Source of the DNA: an uncultured Oscillospiraceae bacterium
GTDB taxonomy: Bacteria; Bacillota; Clostridia; Oscillospirales; Acutalibacteraceae
DNA length: 26,802 nt
Assembly (NCBI GenBank): GCA_902490145.1
Contig: CABUCT010000004.1
Location: forward strand, 1-26,802
Reading direction: 5' to 3'
The notes under the pieces were generated by a model, which was given only the letters and a program-made list of their open reading frames with translations, was not told where the DNA came from and did not search any database. Made by a program: the position numbers and the translations under genes. This document shows, one piece after another, positions 1 through 6,884 of the stretch; position 1 is the first letter of the stretch; every line of letters starts with the position of its first letter.

Positions 1-159
1 TTTTTCTTTTATAGTATATCATATTTTCTTTAAAAACACCACATAATATTTGTTCCATTTTTTTAAATATTTTGATAACGATTTGGTATTTTCATCATAA
101 AACAACATATAATTTTGCTATTCAAAAATATGAAGATGTAATAACGTTTGAAACAAAAT
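1..159. other. AT-rich intergenic region after smpB
   Basis: This stretch is very AT-rich and contains no convincing gene. The only open frame on the plus strand runs into smpB in antisense and has no ribosome site. On the minus strand a -10-like TATACT lies near positions 16-21, close to the left edge, with only a poor -35 17 bases upstream. In many Firmicutes the tmRNA gene ssrA follows smpB, so a promoter here could serve a gene beyond position 1, but nothing inside the window proves that. Confidence 0.3.
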
Positions 160-624
160 TCATCGATTTTGTTCCTTTAATACGCGATCAATATTCCTCT
201 TTGCGTCTCTTTTGGCGGCATCCTCTCTTTTGTCATAAAGCTTTTTACCTCGACAAAGTCCTATGCCTACTTTAACCTTTGATCCTTTGAAATATATTGA
301 AAGCGGAATAATAGTAAGTCCCTGCTGTTTTGTTTGTCCAAAAAGACGCATTATTTCCCGTTTGTGCATAAGAAGTTTTCGCACACGATAGCTGTCACGA
401 TTAAATACATTTCCCTGTTCATAAGGACTGATGTGCATTCCGTTGATAAAAATTTCACCGTCGTCAATAGAACACCACGAGTCTTTAAGGTTTACACCGC
501 CTGCTCGAATAGATTTTACTTCAGTACCAAAAAGCTCAATACCTGCTTCAAATCGTTCTTCTACAAAATAGTCGTGAAAAGCTTTTTTATTTCCTGCAAT
601 ATTTTTTATTGATGACCGTTCCAC
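160..624 (-). CDS. smpB: SsrA-binding protein SmpB
   Basis: SmpB binds tmRNA and delivers it to stalled ribosomes for trans-translation. The product is 154 residues, the usual length. It shows the family core (AGNKKAFHDYFVEE, then FEAGIELFGTEVKSIRAG near the N-terminus, and DSWCSI, HISPYEQGN further on) and the basic C-terminal tail (DAKRNIDRVLKEQ) that mimics the codon-anticodon helix in the ribosome. I chose a GTG start at 624 because AAAGGTG sits about 8 bases upstream; an ATG at 642 directly follows the recR stop and has no ribosome site of its own. It is the last visible gene of the dnaX-ybaB-recR-smpB line and is probably co-transcribed. Identity is secure; only the start is inferred. 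Confidence 0.96.
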   Translation of the reverse strand: MERSSIKNIAGNKKAFHDYFVEERFEAGIELFGTEVKSIRAGGVNLKDSWCSIDDGEIFINGMHISPYEQGNVFNRDSYRVRKLLMHKREIMRLFGQTKQQGLTIIPLSIYFKGSKVKVGIGLCRGKKLYDKREDAAKRDAKRNIDRVLKEQNR

Positions 625-642
625 TTTTATCACACCTTTCAT

Positions 643-1245
643 TTATAATTCGTTTCTGCCTTCCAAAGCACGTGAAAGAGTTACTTCATCAGCATACTGA
701 AGATCTCCTCCGACAGGTATTCCGTAAGCCAAGCGAGAGACCTTTATTTCCAAAGGCTTCAACAAACGGGAAATATACATTGCCGTTGCTTCTCCTTCGA
801 CTGTGGGGTTCGTCGCCATTATTACCTCTTCAATGCTTTCGCTATTCAGCCTTTTGAGTAATTCTTTAATACGAATTTGATCTGGACCAATTCCATCCAT
901 AGGAGATATTACACCATGAAGAACATGATAAAGTCCGTTATACTCTCTTGTTCGCTCAAAGGCCATAACATCTCTCGGATCTTCAACAACACAAATTGTG
1001 CTTCGGTCACGCGAAGTTGAAGAACAGATCGGGCATAACTCACCGTCAGTAAGATTTTGACACACAGAACAGGCATGGATCTTTTCCCTTGCCTCCAATA
1101 TCGCTGCGGCAAATTTTTCGGCTTCACCTTCCGGCATTCCAAGCAAAAAAAACGACAATCTTTGAGCAGTTTTTTTACCTATTCCGGGAAGCCTTGCAAA
1201 CTGATCAATCAGTTCCGAAAGCGGTGCTACATTATATGAGCCCAT
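643..1245 (-). CDS. recR: Recombination mediator RecR
   Basis: RecR acts with RecF/RecO to load RecA at single-stranded gaps. The 200-residue length is standard. The N-terminal helix-hairpin-helix (LPGIGKKTAQRL, residues 19-30), a four-cysteine zinc finger (C59, C62, C71, C74) and the Toprim domain beginning ICVVEDPRDV at 84 are all visible, as is the C-terminal GGDLQYADEVTLSRAL element. It starts 3 bases after the ybaB stop, so the G-rich end of ybaB (a run of six G about 12 bases before the ATG) probably doubles as its ribosome site. ybaB-recR is a conserved pair in most bacteria and follows dnaX here as in Bacillus. Confidence 0.97.
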   Translation of the reverse strand: MGSYNVAPLSELIDQFARLPGIGKKTAQRLSFFLLGMPEGEAEKFAAAILEAREKIHACSVCQNLTDGELCPICSSTSRDRSTICVVEDPRDVMAFERTREYNGLYHVLHGVISPMDGIGPDQIRIKELLKRLNSESIEEVIMATNPTVEGEATAMYISRLLKPLEIKVSRLAYGIPVGGDLQYADEVTLSRALEGRNEL

Positions 1246-1248
1246 AGC

Positions 1249-1605
1249 TTAAAAGAGTCCCCCCATACCGGGAATATTGAGTCCTCCTGTAATTTTCCCC
1301 ATTTCTTCTCCGGCAGTATCGTCCGCAGTTTTTTCAGCTTCGTTGACTGCTGCAACAATCATATCCTGAAGCATTTCAACATCATCAGGATCAACCGCTT
1401 CAGGATTAATTTTTATAGATTTAACCTGATGGTTTCCGGTTACAACAACCTCTACCATTCCGCCTCCTGACGTTCCGGTGTATTCACGCTCTTCAAGCTC
1501 TTCCTGCAATGCCTGTGCATCTGCCTGCATCTTTTGTGCCTGCTTTATCATACTGTTCATATTGCCGGGACCTCCGCCATATCCCTGAGGTAATCTTGCT
1601 TTCAT
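1249..1605 (-). CDS. ybaB: YbaB/EbfC family nucleoid-associated protein
   Basis: Members of this family form small dimeric DNA-binding proteins; family knowledge points to nucleoid association, with no proven reaction. The protein is 118 residues. It has a Gly-rich start, the amphipathic helix MNSMIKQAQKMQADAQ, the central sheet GMVEVVVTGNHQVKSIKI and the typical acidic PEAVDPDDVEMLQDMI segment, ending in a Gly/Pro/Met-rich tail (GLNIPGMGGLF). AAAGG lies about 9 bases ahead of the ATG. It sits between dnaX and recR, its usual place, 22 bases after the dnaX stop. Confidence 0.95.
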   Translation of the reverse strand: MKARLPQGYGGGPGNMNSMIKQAQKMQADAQALQEELEEREYTGTSGGGMVEVVVTGNHQVKSIKINPEAVDPDDVEMLQDMIVAAVNEAEKTADDTAGEEMGKITGGLNIPGMGGLF

Positions 1606-1627
1606 ATTTCATTTTCCTTTCTGATTA

Positions 1628-3298
1628 TTAACCTATATTTATGCCTTTACTTTTCATATCATCCAAAAAAGCCTGCATCGGATCGACCTTTATCTCCTCG
1701 GTAACAGCTTTTAGAGGTCCTATACGGTATTGCCTTCCGCTTACCTCAGCAATTGCACGCTTAACATCGGATTTGTTCTTTTTACCGTCCCGTATAAGTT
1801 CAAAAAACATTGGATTTTCCGATTTGATAAGTAACAAATCTTCATCTTTTTCATATGCTTCGCTGTCTCGCAAAGTTGAAGCCATCAGTCGGTTAAATTT
1901 CCCCAAAGCAGCTATTACTTCAGGCCATTTAGCAAAGTATTTTAACCCATCTTCTTTTAAAATCGGTTCTTTCTTTGGTGAATTAGAACAAATAGGATAA
2001 GATTCGGCTTTTTCATCTCTGATTGGTTCATAAATTTCTGGCGGAGCATCATAATCGTCCCAAGGAGGCGGTTCATCTATTTGCTCCGAACACCTTATAT
2101 CTTCATCTTTTTCTGATTTCTGAACCGACTTTGAATCAGTCACTTTTTCAGTTTCCAAAGTTCCTTGAGAAATTTTTACCGATTCAAGATCATGCTGTTT
2201 AACATTGGAATTCAATATATCTCTTCCGCTTATAAGTCGAATAAAAGCCATTTCAAGTTCGACTCTCTTAGAAGTAGCCAAACGCATTTTTTCGCAGGTT
2301 TGCTGAAAACAATCTAAAATTTCAAGTATTCTTTCCATTTCAAAACCCGCAGCTTCATTCATATATCTTTGCAATTCCTCAGCCGGGCAAACAATAAGAT
2401 CAGACGGATTCTTAACTGCTTTTGCAATCATAATGTTTCTGAAATGGGTTATAAGTTGTTCGGTAAGTTGCGAAAAATCAGCCGAACTATTACTTATTTT
2501 TTCAACTGTTTTCAAAGCTTCAGCAAGATTATTACTTTTTAATGCCCCTGATAAAGCAAAAAGGTTGTCCTTTCCTGTTAATCCTGCAATTTGCGAAACA
2601 AGATCGGCAGTAATTTCTTCTCCGACAGCACATCGATCAAGCATTGACAATGCGTCTCTAAGAGCTCCGTCGGCAAGCCTTGCGATCAAAACAGCCGCAT
2701 CATCATCAATCTTGATATTTTCATTTTTCGCAACATATTTAATTCTTGCTGCAATATCATCAGAACTTATCCGGCGAAAATCAAATCTTTGACATCTTGA
2801 CAAGATAGTTGCCGGAAGTTTGTGGATTTCGGTTGTGGCAAGAATAAAAATGACATGAGCGGGAGGCTCTTCAAGGGTTTTCAGAAGTGCGTTAAACGCA
2901 CCCGAAGAAAGCATATGAACTTCGTCAATAATGTATACTCTGTATTTTGCCGAAGCGGGTGTAAAATTTACTTCATCTCTTATTTCACGAATGTTATCCA
3001 CACCATTGTTGGAAGCAGCATCAATTTCTTCAACATCTAAAATTGTTCCGTCATCTATTCCACGGCATATTTCGCATTCATTACACGGTTCTCCGTCTTT
3101 CGGATTAAGGCAGTTTACCGCTTTTGCAAAAATTTTTGCACAAGTGGTTTTACCCGTTCCTCTGGATCCGGTAAAAATATATGCATGTGATATTTTACCG
3201 CTTTTTATTTCATTTTTCAGAGTTGCAGTTATGTGACCCTGTCCCGAAACATCCGAAAAAGAAGAAGGCCTCCATTTTCGGTATAATACCTGATACAT
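1628..3298 (-). CDS. dnaX: DNA polymerase III subunit gamma/tau
   Basis: DnaX is the ATPase of the sliding-clamp loader and, as tau, tethers the polymerase cores. The 556-residue product has Walker A GSRGTGKT (44-51), a zinc-binding cysteine set (C63, C72, C75, C78), Walker B IIDEVH (about 123-128) and the SRC sensor in TILSRCQRFDF. An acidic, Pro-rich linker (EPPPWDDYDAPPE) leads to a C-terminal tau-like domain. I place the start at the ATG whose product begins MYQVLYRKWRP, the canonical N-terminus, with GAGAGGG about 8 bases upstream; an open frame extends 14 codons further up but lacks a ribosome site. I saw no A-AAA-AAG heptamer inside the gene, so gamma production by -1 slippage as in E. 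coli is not supported. Confidence 0.97.
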   Translation of the reverse strand: MYQVLYRKWRPSSFSDVSGQGHITATLKNEIKSGKISHAYIFTGSRGTGKTTCAKIFAKAVNCLNPKDGEPCNECEICRGIDDGTILDVEEIDAASNNGVDNIREIRDEVNFTPASAKYRVYIIDEVHMLSSGAFNALLKTLEEPPAHVIFILATTEIHKLPATILSRCQRFDFRRISSDDIAARIKYVAKNENIKIDDDAAVLIARLADGALRDALSMLDRCAVGEEITADLVSQIAGLTGKDNLFALSGALKSNNLAEALKTVEKISNSSADFSQLTEQLITHFRNIMIAKAVKNPSDLIVCPAEELQRYMNEAAGFEMERILEILDCFQQTCEKMRLATSKRVELEMAFIRLISGRDILNSNVKQHDLESVKISQGTLETEKVTDSKSVQKSEKDEDIRCSEQIDEPPPWDDYDAPPEIYEPIRDEKAESYPICSNSPKKEPILKEDGLKYFAKWPEVIAALGKFNRLMASTLRDSEAYEKDEDLLLIKSENPMFFELIRDGKKNKSDVKRAIAEVSGRQYRIGPLKAVTEEIKVDPMQAFLDDMKSKGINIG

Positions 3299-3357
3299 AA
3301 TTTCTACCCTCTCTTCTAAAATCAATTTTATGTTCTGCACCCAAGATATAAATAAAC

Positions 3358-3384
3358 GGTTTTAAAAAAAAACAATTTAAAACC
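3358..3384 (-). other. Inverted repeat in dnaX 5' leader
   Basis: GGTTTTAAA and its exact reverse complement TTTAAAACC flank a 9-base, T-rich loop (as read on the minus strand). It lies just downstream of the predicted dnaX promoter, so it would fold near the 5' end of the mRNA. It is A/T-dominated and has no following U-run, so I do not call it a terminator; it may protect the 5' end or be chance in AT-rich DNA. Confidence 0.3.
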
Positions 3385-3389
3385 TATTG

Positions 3390-3419
3390 ATATAAGAAAT
3401 AAATAATTACCTCGGTCAA
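3390..3419 (-). promoter_or_regulatory. Predicted sigma-A promoter for dnaX
   Basis: On the minus strand a -35 TTGACC (3414-3419) and a -10 TTATAT (3390-3395) are separated by 18 bases. This places the start of transcription some 80-90 bases before the dnaX ATG and just downstream of the SRP RNA gene, consistent with independent expression of dnaX-ybaB-recR-smpB. Confidence 0.5.
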
Positions 3420-3525
3420 AATTGAAAATCCCGTCTTGAAAATCAGGTTTGGATTTATCGGATTTGCCTGAATTATTACAATAGTTTTAATTTTTTCTTT
3501 ATTTAATCGCATTAATTCAAAAATA

Positions 3526-3685
3526 CGGAGTGAATCATACACTTGGGTGTATGCACGCACCGACTTACTGCGTCGCACCGAATTGTTCGCTTAATGCTGC
3601 TCGGTTCCCCGCCTGACATGATTCACGGCAATCGGTCGCCCAGAGCCAGCACGCACATACGCCCAAATATATGAAATTCACTCCG
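3526..3685 (-). ncRNA. ffs: Signal recognition particle RNA (4.5S-like)
   Basis: Read on the minus strand, this folds as one long rod. The ends pair perfectly (10 bp, CGGAGTGAAT with ATTCACTCCG), followed by about 13 bp and then 12 bp of nearly continuous pairing including G-U pairs. The apex carries the universal domain IV signature: GTCAGG on the 5' side, a GGAA tetraloop (3605-3608) closed by CGG/CCG, and AGCAGC on the 3' side, which is the Ffh-binding site. Location between tadA and dnaX matches the Bacillus scr gene. It is about 160 nt, longer than the 4.5S RNA of E. coli but shorter than the ~270-nt Bacillus form, and I see no separate Alu domain. TATTTTT follows the 3' end. The ORF overlapping this stretch is spurious. 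Confidence 0.93.
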
Positions 3686-3704
3686 CAAAAAGTTGACAAA
3701 AACT

Positions 3705-4310
3705 TTAATTTCTCATCAGATCAACATTGTCTGTATTTCTTTGAGCAGTGCCGATTTTTTTTGCAAATTCCTCAAGTATATCTGCCAACTCGCATCTTAC
3801 CATTTCAAACAACTTGTCGTCTGCATCTGTTTTTGAATTATTTGAAATATTTGTATTTTCATATCGATATATAGGAGAACATTTTATCTCTGAACTATCG
3901 GTTTCACCATCAGATGAAGGATTCTTTAAATCATCAACAATATCTTTTAATTTAGAATTTTCCTCAGACAACAAAGCTATTTCTTTGTCTTTTTTGCTGT
4001 TTTCCTCATGAGCAATGGTCAGAGAACTTTCCAAAGATTCGATTTTATAACAGTTTTGAATAGACTTACTTTTAATTACAATATATTCGTTCTCGATTTT
4101 ACTCAATTTATTTTTGAGATCAGCAATTTTATTATTTAACGATTTAAGCTCCTCTGAATGTTCCTTTTCAAGATGGCAGATGTTGTCATCACATTCTTTT
4201 TGCAGATTTTTATATGCAGTGTCATATTCAAAGCTCTGTTTATCAATGTAATTAAGAACTTGAGACCGGTTGAATCCAAAAAGACTTTTTTTAAACCCAA
4301 ATGACGACAT
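3705..4310 (-). CDS. DivIVA-like coiled-coil protein
   Basis: I recognise only general DivIVA/GpsB likeness. The 201-residue protein begins with MSSFGFKKSLFGFNRSQVLNY, similar to the short N-terminal membrane-binding/dimer module of that family (GF-x-R-x-x-V-x-x-Y). It then runs through a long, charged coiled coil rich in Lys, Glu, Ser and Leu to about residue 130. A polar linker and a short C-terminal helix (FEMVRCELADILEEFAKKIG) follow. There is no signal peptide or membrane helix. The start at 4310 is chosen because AGAGAGG is 8 bases upstream; a GTG 9 bases earlier would sit on the ribosome site itself. Its role in septum or pole organisation is an inference from the family; no partner gene nearby tests it. 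Confidence 0.75.
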   Translation of the reverse strand: MSSFGFKKSLFGFNRSQVLNYIDKQSFEYDTAYKNLQKECDDNICHLEKEHSEELKSLNNKIADLKNKLSKIENEYIVIKSKSIQNCYKIESLESSLTIAHEENSKKDKEIALLSEENSKLKDIVDDLKNPSSDGETDSSEIKCSPIYRYENTNISNNSKTDADDKLFEMVRCELADILEEFAKKIGTAQRNTDNVDLMRN

Positions 4311-4377
4311 AATGCTCACCTCTCTCTATAAGCACAAAACAAAACAAATCGTCTTTTATTCCCATAAATCAATATAT

Positions 4378-4406
4378 AGGATACCATATTTCTTCTCTAA
4401 AATCAA
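4378..4406 (-). promoter_or_regulatory. Candidate promoter for divIVA-like gene and SRP RNA
   Basis: TTGATT (4401-4406) and TATCCT (4378-4383) on the minus strand are spaced by 17 bases, overlapping the tadA stop codon. It lies about 70 bases ahead of the divIVA-like start. The SRP RNA begins 19 bases after that gene and I found no better promoter directly before it, so this may drive both. Confidence 0.4.
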
Positions 4407-4870
4407 TCAGTTTTTCTCTTATTTTTAAAAAAATTTGATAGTATATCTCCACATTCCTTTTCCATTACTCCGACTGTCACAATAGGAGTATGATTATATC
4501 CAACTGCAAAAAGATTAATAAGACTTCCGACACTTCCCGCCTTTTCATCTTTTGCCCCGTAAACCACCCGCTCTATACGGGAGTTTATTATTGCCCCCGC
4601 ACACATAGGACAAGGTTCCAATGTTACATAAATCGTACATCCGCAAAGACGCCAGTCTCCAAGCTTTTTACAAGCTTCTTCAATAGCTTCAATTTCGGCA
4701 TGTGAAGTAGCTCTTTTGCAATTTTCCCGCTGATTTTTACCCCGAGATATTATTTTTCCATCTTTAACGATTACTGCCCCAACGGGAACTTCTCCCTCGT
4801 CCGCTGCTTTTTTTGCAAGCAAGAGTGACTCGGTCATAAATCGTATATCTAAATCTTTATCTATCTTCAT
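4403..4870 (-). CDS. tadA: tRNA-specific adenosine deaminase TadA
   Basis: TadA converts adenosine 34 to inosine in the anticodon of tRNA-Arg(ACG), so that one tRNA reads CGU, CGC and CGA. The 155-residue protein has the zinc/catalytic motifs HAE (H57, E59) and PCPMCAGA (C87, C90) of the cytidine-deaminase fold, plus the VPVGAVIV strand and a C-terminal helix with FFKNKRK. Its ATG overlaps the stop of the preceding CPBP protease gene by four bases (ATGA), so the two are translationally coupled. In Firmicutes tadA commonly precedes the SRP RNA and dnaX, which agrees with this locus. Confidence 0.97.
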   Translation of the reverse strand: MKIDKDLDIRFMTESLLLAKKAADEGEVPVGAVIVKDGKIISRGKNQRENCKRATSHAEIEAIEEACKKLGDWRLCGCTIYVTLEPCPMCAGAIINSRIERVVYGAKDEKAGSVGSLINLFAVGYNHTPIVTVGVMEKECGDILSNFFKNKRKTD

Positions 4871-6156
4871 CCGATTGTGCCAGAATTAACTATAAAAGGA
4901 AGCAGCATAGCAGTTCCTAAATAATAAAGCAAAGAAATAATAATTGTGGGAGAAATAAGAATTGCTCCTGTCCTTTCTCCCAGAGAAAGGCATCCGGCAT
5001 ATTTTTTAAGACCTGCATTTATACCCTGGTTCTTGCTCTTTTTAATAACCATAAAAAGACCGATTCCCCCGATTATTGTCCAACAGCAATATATTGCAAT
5101 ATCGAACCAAAAAGCATTAAGAACGGGATATCTTTCAATAATCGTAGGAATTAACACCGCTAAACTGTTATTGATGAAATGGATTATTACAGAACTCCAT
5201 AGATTGCCTGTTCGAACATAAGCATATCCCATAAAAAGTCCTGCACAGAAGGTCATTGGTATTTGAATAAAGTTTCCGTGAATAAGTGCAAAAGCCAAAG
5301 AACTCATTACTATGGCAAAGACATCACCATAAGGTCTCAGCATCTTTAAAACCACACCACGAAACGCCAGTTCCTCGAAAATTGCGGGAATCGCCGCCAT
5401 ATATAAAATTTCAACAATAAGTTCGGTATAATTAGATGCGGCATTGGTCGAGATCATATCTGATATATTTGAAAGCGACGGAAAAAGCATTATAAATATA
5501 TTCGATGCAATATTCCCGGCAACCATTCCGAGAAATCCCATAAGCACAACGCCCGTTCCAAGGGCGGGGCTATGCTTGTCAAACGTTATCATTTCGGAAA
5601 ATTTGTTTTTACTTCCCTTTGCAGCAATAAAATAAGGCAAAAACACCGCTAACGGGGAATAGAACACATACGTTAGTGCGGATTCATAAATACCGTCCGG
5701 GTTAGCTCCGATAAGCTGCAAAATTCCAGTGAATATTATCGAAACTATTGTACCAAACAAAACGGTAAAAAGAGTTCCTCCTCCTATCCAATTTGCCTTT
5801 TTGGTGAGTTCTTTGCGTTTTTCCCTCTTTTCAACAGCAAAAGAAGCGTTCCAAGCAGGCTGATTTGGATAAAATCCACGGGCATATGGAGGCGTTTGAT
5901 AATACGGTGGTCGATTATAATAGCCATTGGGACCGTAATTATATCCCTGATTATTATATCCGTTCTGATAAGGCGGTCGATATCCGTATCGTCCTCCATT
6001 TTGATTTGCCTGATTATATTGATTATTTACATTCTGATTATTATACGAATTATATTGGTTTGAAGAATTCTGCCAAGAGTTTTCCTGACAGTTGTCAGGA
6101 TTGTTATTTGGCTGTTGATTATTTGGATTATTATAATCATTGTAAGGTTGATTCAT
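4867..6156 (-). CDS. CPBP family intramembrane glutamic endopeptidase
   Basis: This is a membrane protease of the CPBP (CAAX protease / bacteriocin-processing, Abi) family, 429 residues. The C-terminal half carries the catalytic set in order: EELAFR (E261, E262, R266), H293 in FALIHGNF, and H326-xxx-N330 in IIHFINN. Roughly eight hydrophobic segments run from about 122 to the C-terminus. The first ~100 residues are an unusual soluble Asn/Gln/Tyr/Pro/Gly-rich stretch with repeated NQYN-, GYNN- and PPY-type words, predicted disordered and cytoplasmic. The start at 6156 follows GGAGGCGG by 5 bases; the open frame upstream lacks such a site. Its substrate is unknown; it need not be involved in tRNA editing despite coupling to tadA. 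Confidence 0.88.
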   Translation of the reverse strand: MNQPYNDYNNPNNQQPNNNPDNCQENSWQNSSNQYNSYNNQNVNNQYNQANQNGGRYGYRPPYQNGYNNQGYNYGPNGYYNRPPYYQTPPYARGFYPNQPAWNASFAVEKREKRKELTKKANWIGGGTLFTVLFGTIVSIIFTGILQLIGANPDGIYESALTYVFYSPLAVFLPYFIAAKGSKNKFSEMITFDKHSPALGTGVVLMGFLGMVAGNIASNIFIMLFPSLSNISDMISTNAASNYTELIVEILYMAAIPAIFEELAFRGVVLKMLRPYGDVFAIVMSSLAFALIHGNFIQIPMTFCAGLFMGYAYVRTGNLWSSVIIHFINNSLAVLIPTIIERYPVLNAFWFDIAIYCCWTIIGGIGLFMVIKKSKNQGINAGLKKYAGCLSLGERTGAILISPTIIISLLYYLGTAMLLPFIVNSGTIG

Positions 6157-6190
6157 AATTCCGCCTCCAATTGTTACCTGTATATTATGT

Positions 6191-6219
6191 ATTATATCCC
6201 TTAAATGTAAACAAATCAA
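6191..6219 (-). promoter_or_regulatory. Sigma-A promoter for CPBP protease-tadA
   Basis: TTGATT (6214-6219) and a perfect TATAAT (6191-6196) on the minus strand are 17 bases apart. The initiation site would fall about 25-30 bases before the CPBP protease ATG. It lies just past the terminator of the transporter operon, so it begins a new transcription unit. Confidence 0.65.
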
Positions 6220-6223
6220 TAAC

Positions 6224-6270
6224 AAAAAATAAAAAGACGATACGACTATATTAAGATCATATCGTCTTTT
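6224..6270 (-). terminator. Terminator of the DeoR-phosphodiesterase-transporter operon
   Basis: An 11-bp perfect stem (AAAAGACGATA at 6232-6242 with TATCGTCTTTT at 6260-6270), with partial pairing inside the loop, is followed on the minus strand by a T-A-TTTTTT tract. It lies just beyond the stop of the second transporter half. Confidence 0.75.
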
Positions 6271-6278
6271 CTTTCTTA

Positions 6279-6884
6279 CTATAACTGTTTACTCTTAAAA
6301 TTATTCCATTTTTTTATTTGAGTTGTGCAAAGAACAGTACCGATTATTGCTACAACCGTCCAAAGCAAAATTGTTGTATTCCAGCCAAATTTCTCAGTTA
6401 TCACTGCAATACCGTAAATAGAAATCGCACTTCCTATATAAGTACAGGAATTAAGTATTCCCGAAACAGTTGACACTCTGCCCGTACTTCTGAAATAGGG
6501 TGGTATAATACAAATAAGTATAACATTAACTCCGTGCATTGATCCGGTTGCAAGTGTGAGCAATATTATGGAAAGCACCGGACTCTTTCCCCCAAAAGCA
6601 TACATAAGACCACAGCTGAGAATGCATATCATAAAAATAAATGCTGCACATGAAAGCTCGTTTTTCAAAAATTTACGGTTGATAAATATTGAGAGATTAT
6701 AACAAACTATACTGAATATAGGTAATGCAACACCGGTAAGAATAGACGCTTTGCTTGCAATACCAAAGGTTTCCGAAATATATGACGGCATCCAAGTTGT
6801 TATTCCGTCACGGTTTATTCCCTGCATGATAATCGCCAGCATAATCATACCCAGCATAAAAGTTACCGAAACACTGAACTTCAT
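6279..6884 (-). CDS. Organophosphate-type MFS transporter, C-terminal half
   Basis: This 201-residue product is the second six-helix bundle of a major facilitator transporter and has no N-terminal bundle of its own. It opens with helix 7 and the segment GINRDGITTWMPSYI, which resembles the RYG-xxxW-PTYL region of GlpT, where the arginine (here R25) contacts substrate phosphate. Five further helices follow, ending in a short basic tail (IKKWNNFKSKQL). Its ATG overlaps the stop of the upstream half (ATGA), but no ribosome site precedes it (only A-rich sequence). It can be made by coupled re-initiation, or as a fusion if ribosomes slip -1 on the A-AAA-AAG at 6899-6905. Alternatively the gene is broken by loss of one A. 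Neither half should transport alone. Confidence 0.8.
   Translation of the reverse strand: MKFSVSVTFMLGMIMLAIIMQGINRDGITTWMPSYISETFGIASKASILTGVALPIFSIVCYNLSIFINRKFLKNELSCAAFIFMICILSCGLMYAFGGKSPVLSIILLTLATGSMHGVNVILICIIPPYFRSTGRVSTVSGILNSCTYIGSAISIYGIAVITEKFGWNTTILLWTVVAIIGTVLCTTQIKKWNNFKSKQL

Noticed and set aside
1628..3298. Programmed frameshift within dnaX (gamma/tau)
   Set aside because: I looked for an A-AAA-AAG heptamer in frame and found none; only shorter A-runs occur.
3384..3578. 64-codon minus-strand ORF after the divIVA-like gene
   Set aside because: Its first third lies inside the SRP RNA, it has no ribosome site, and the protein is not family-like.
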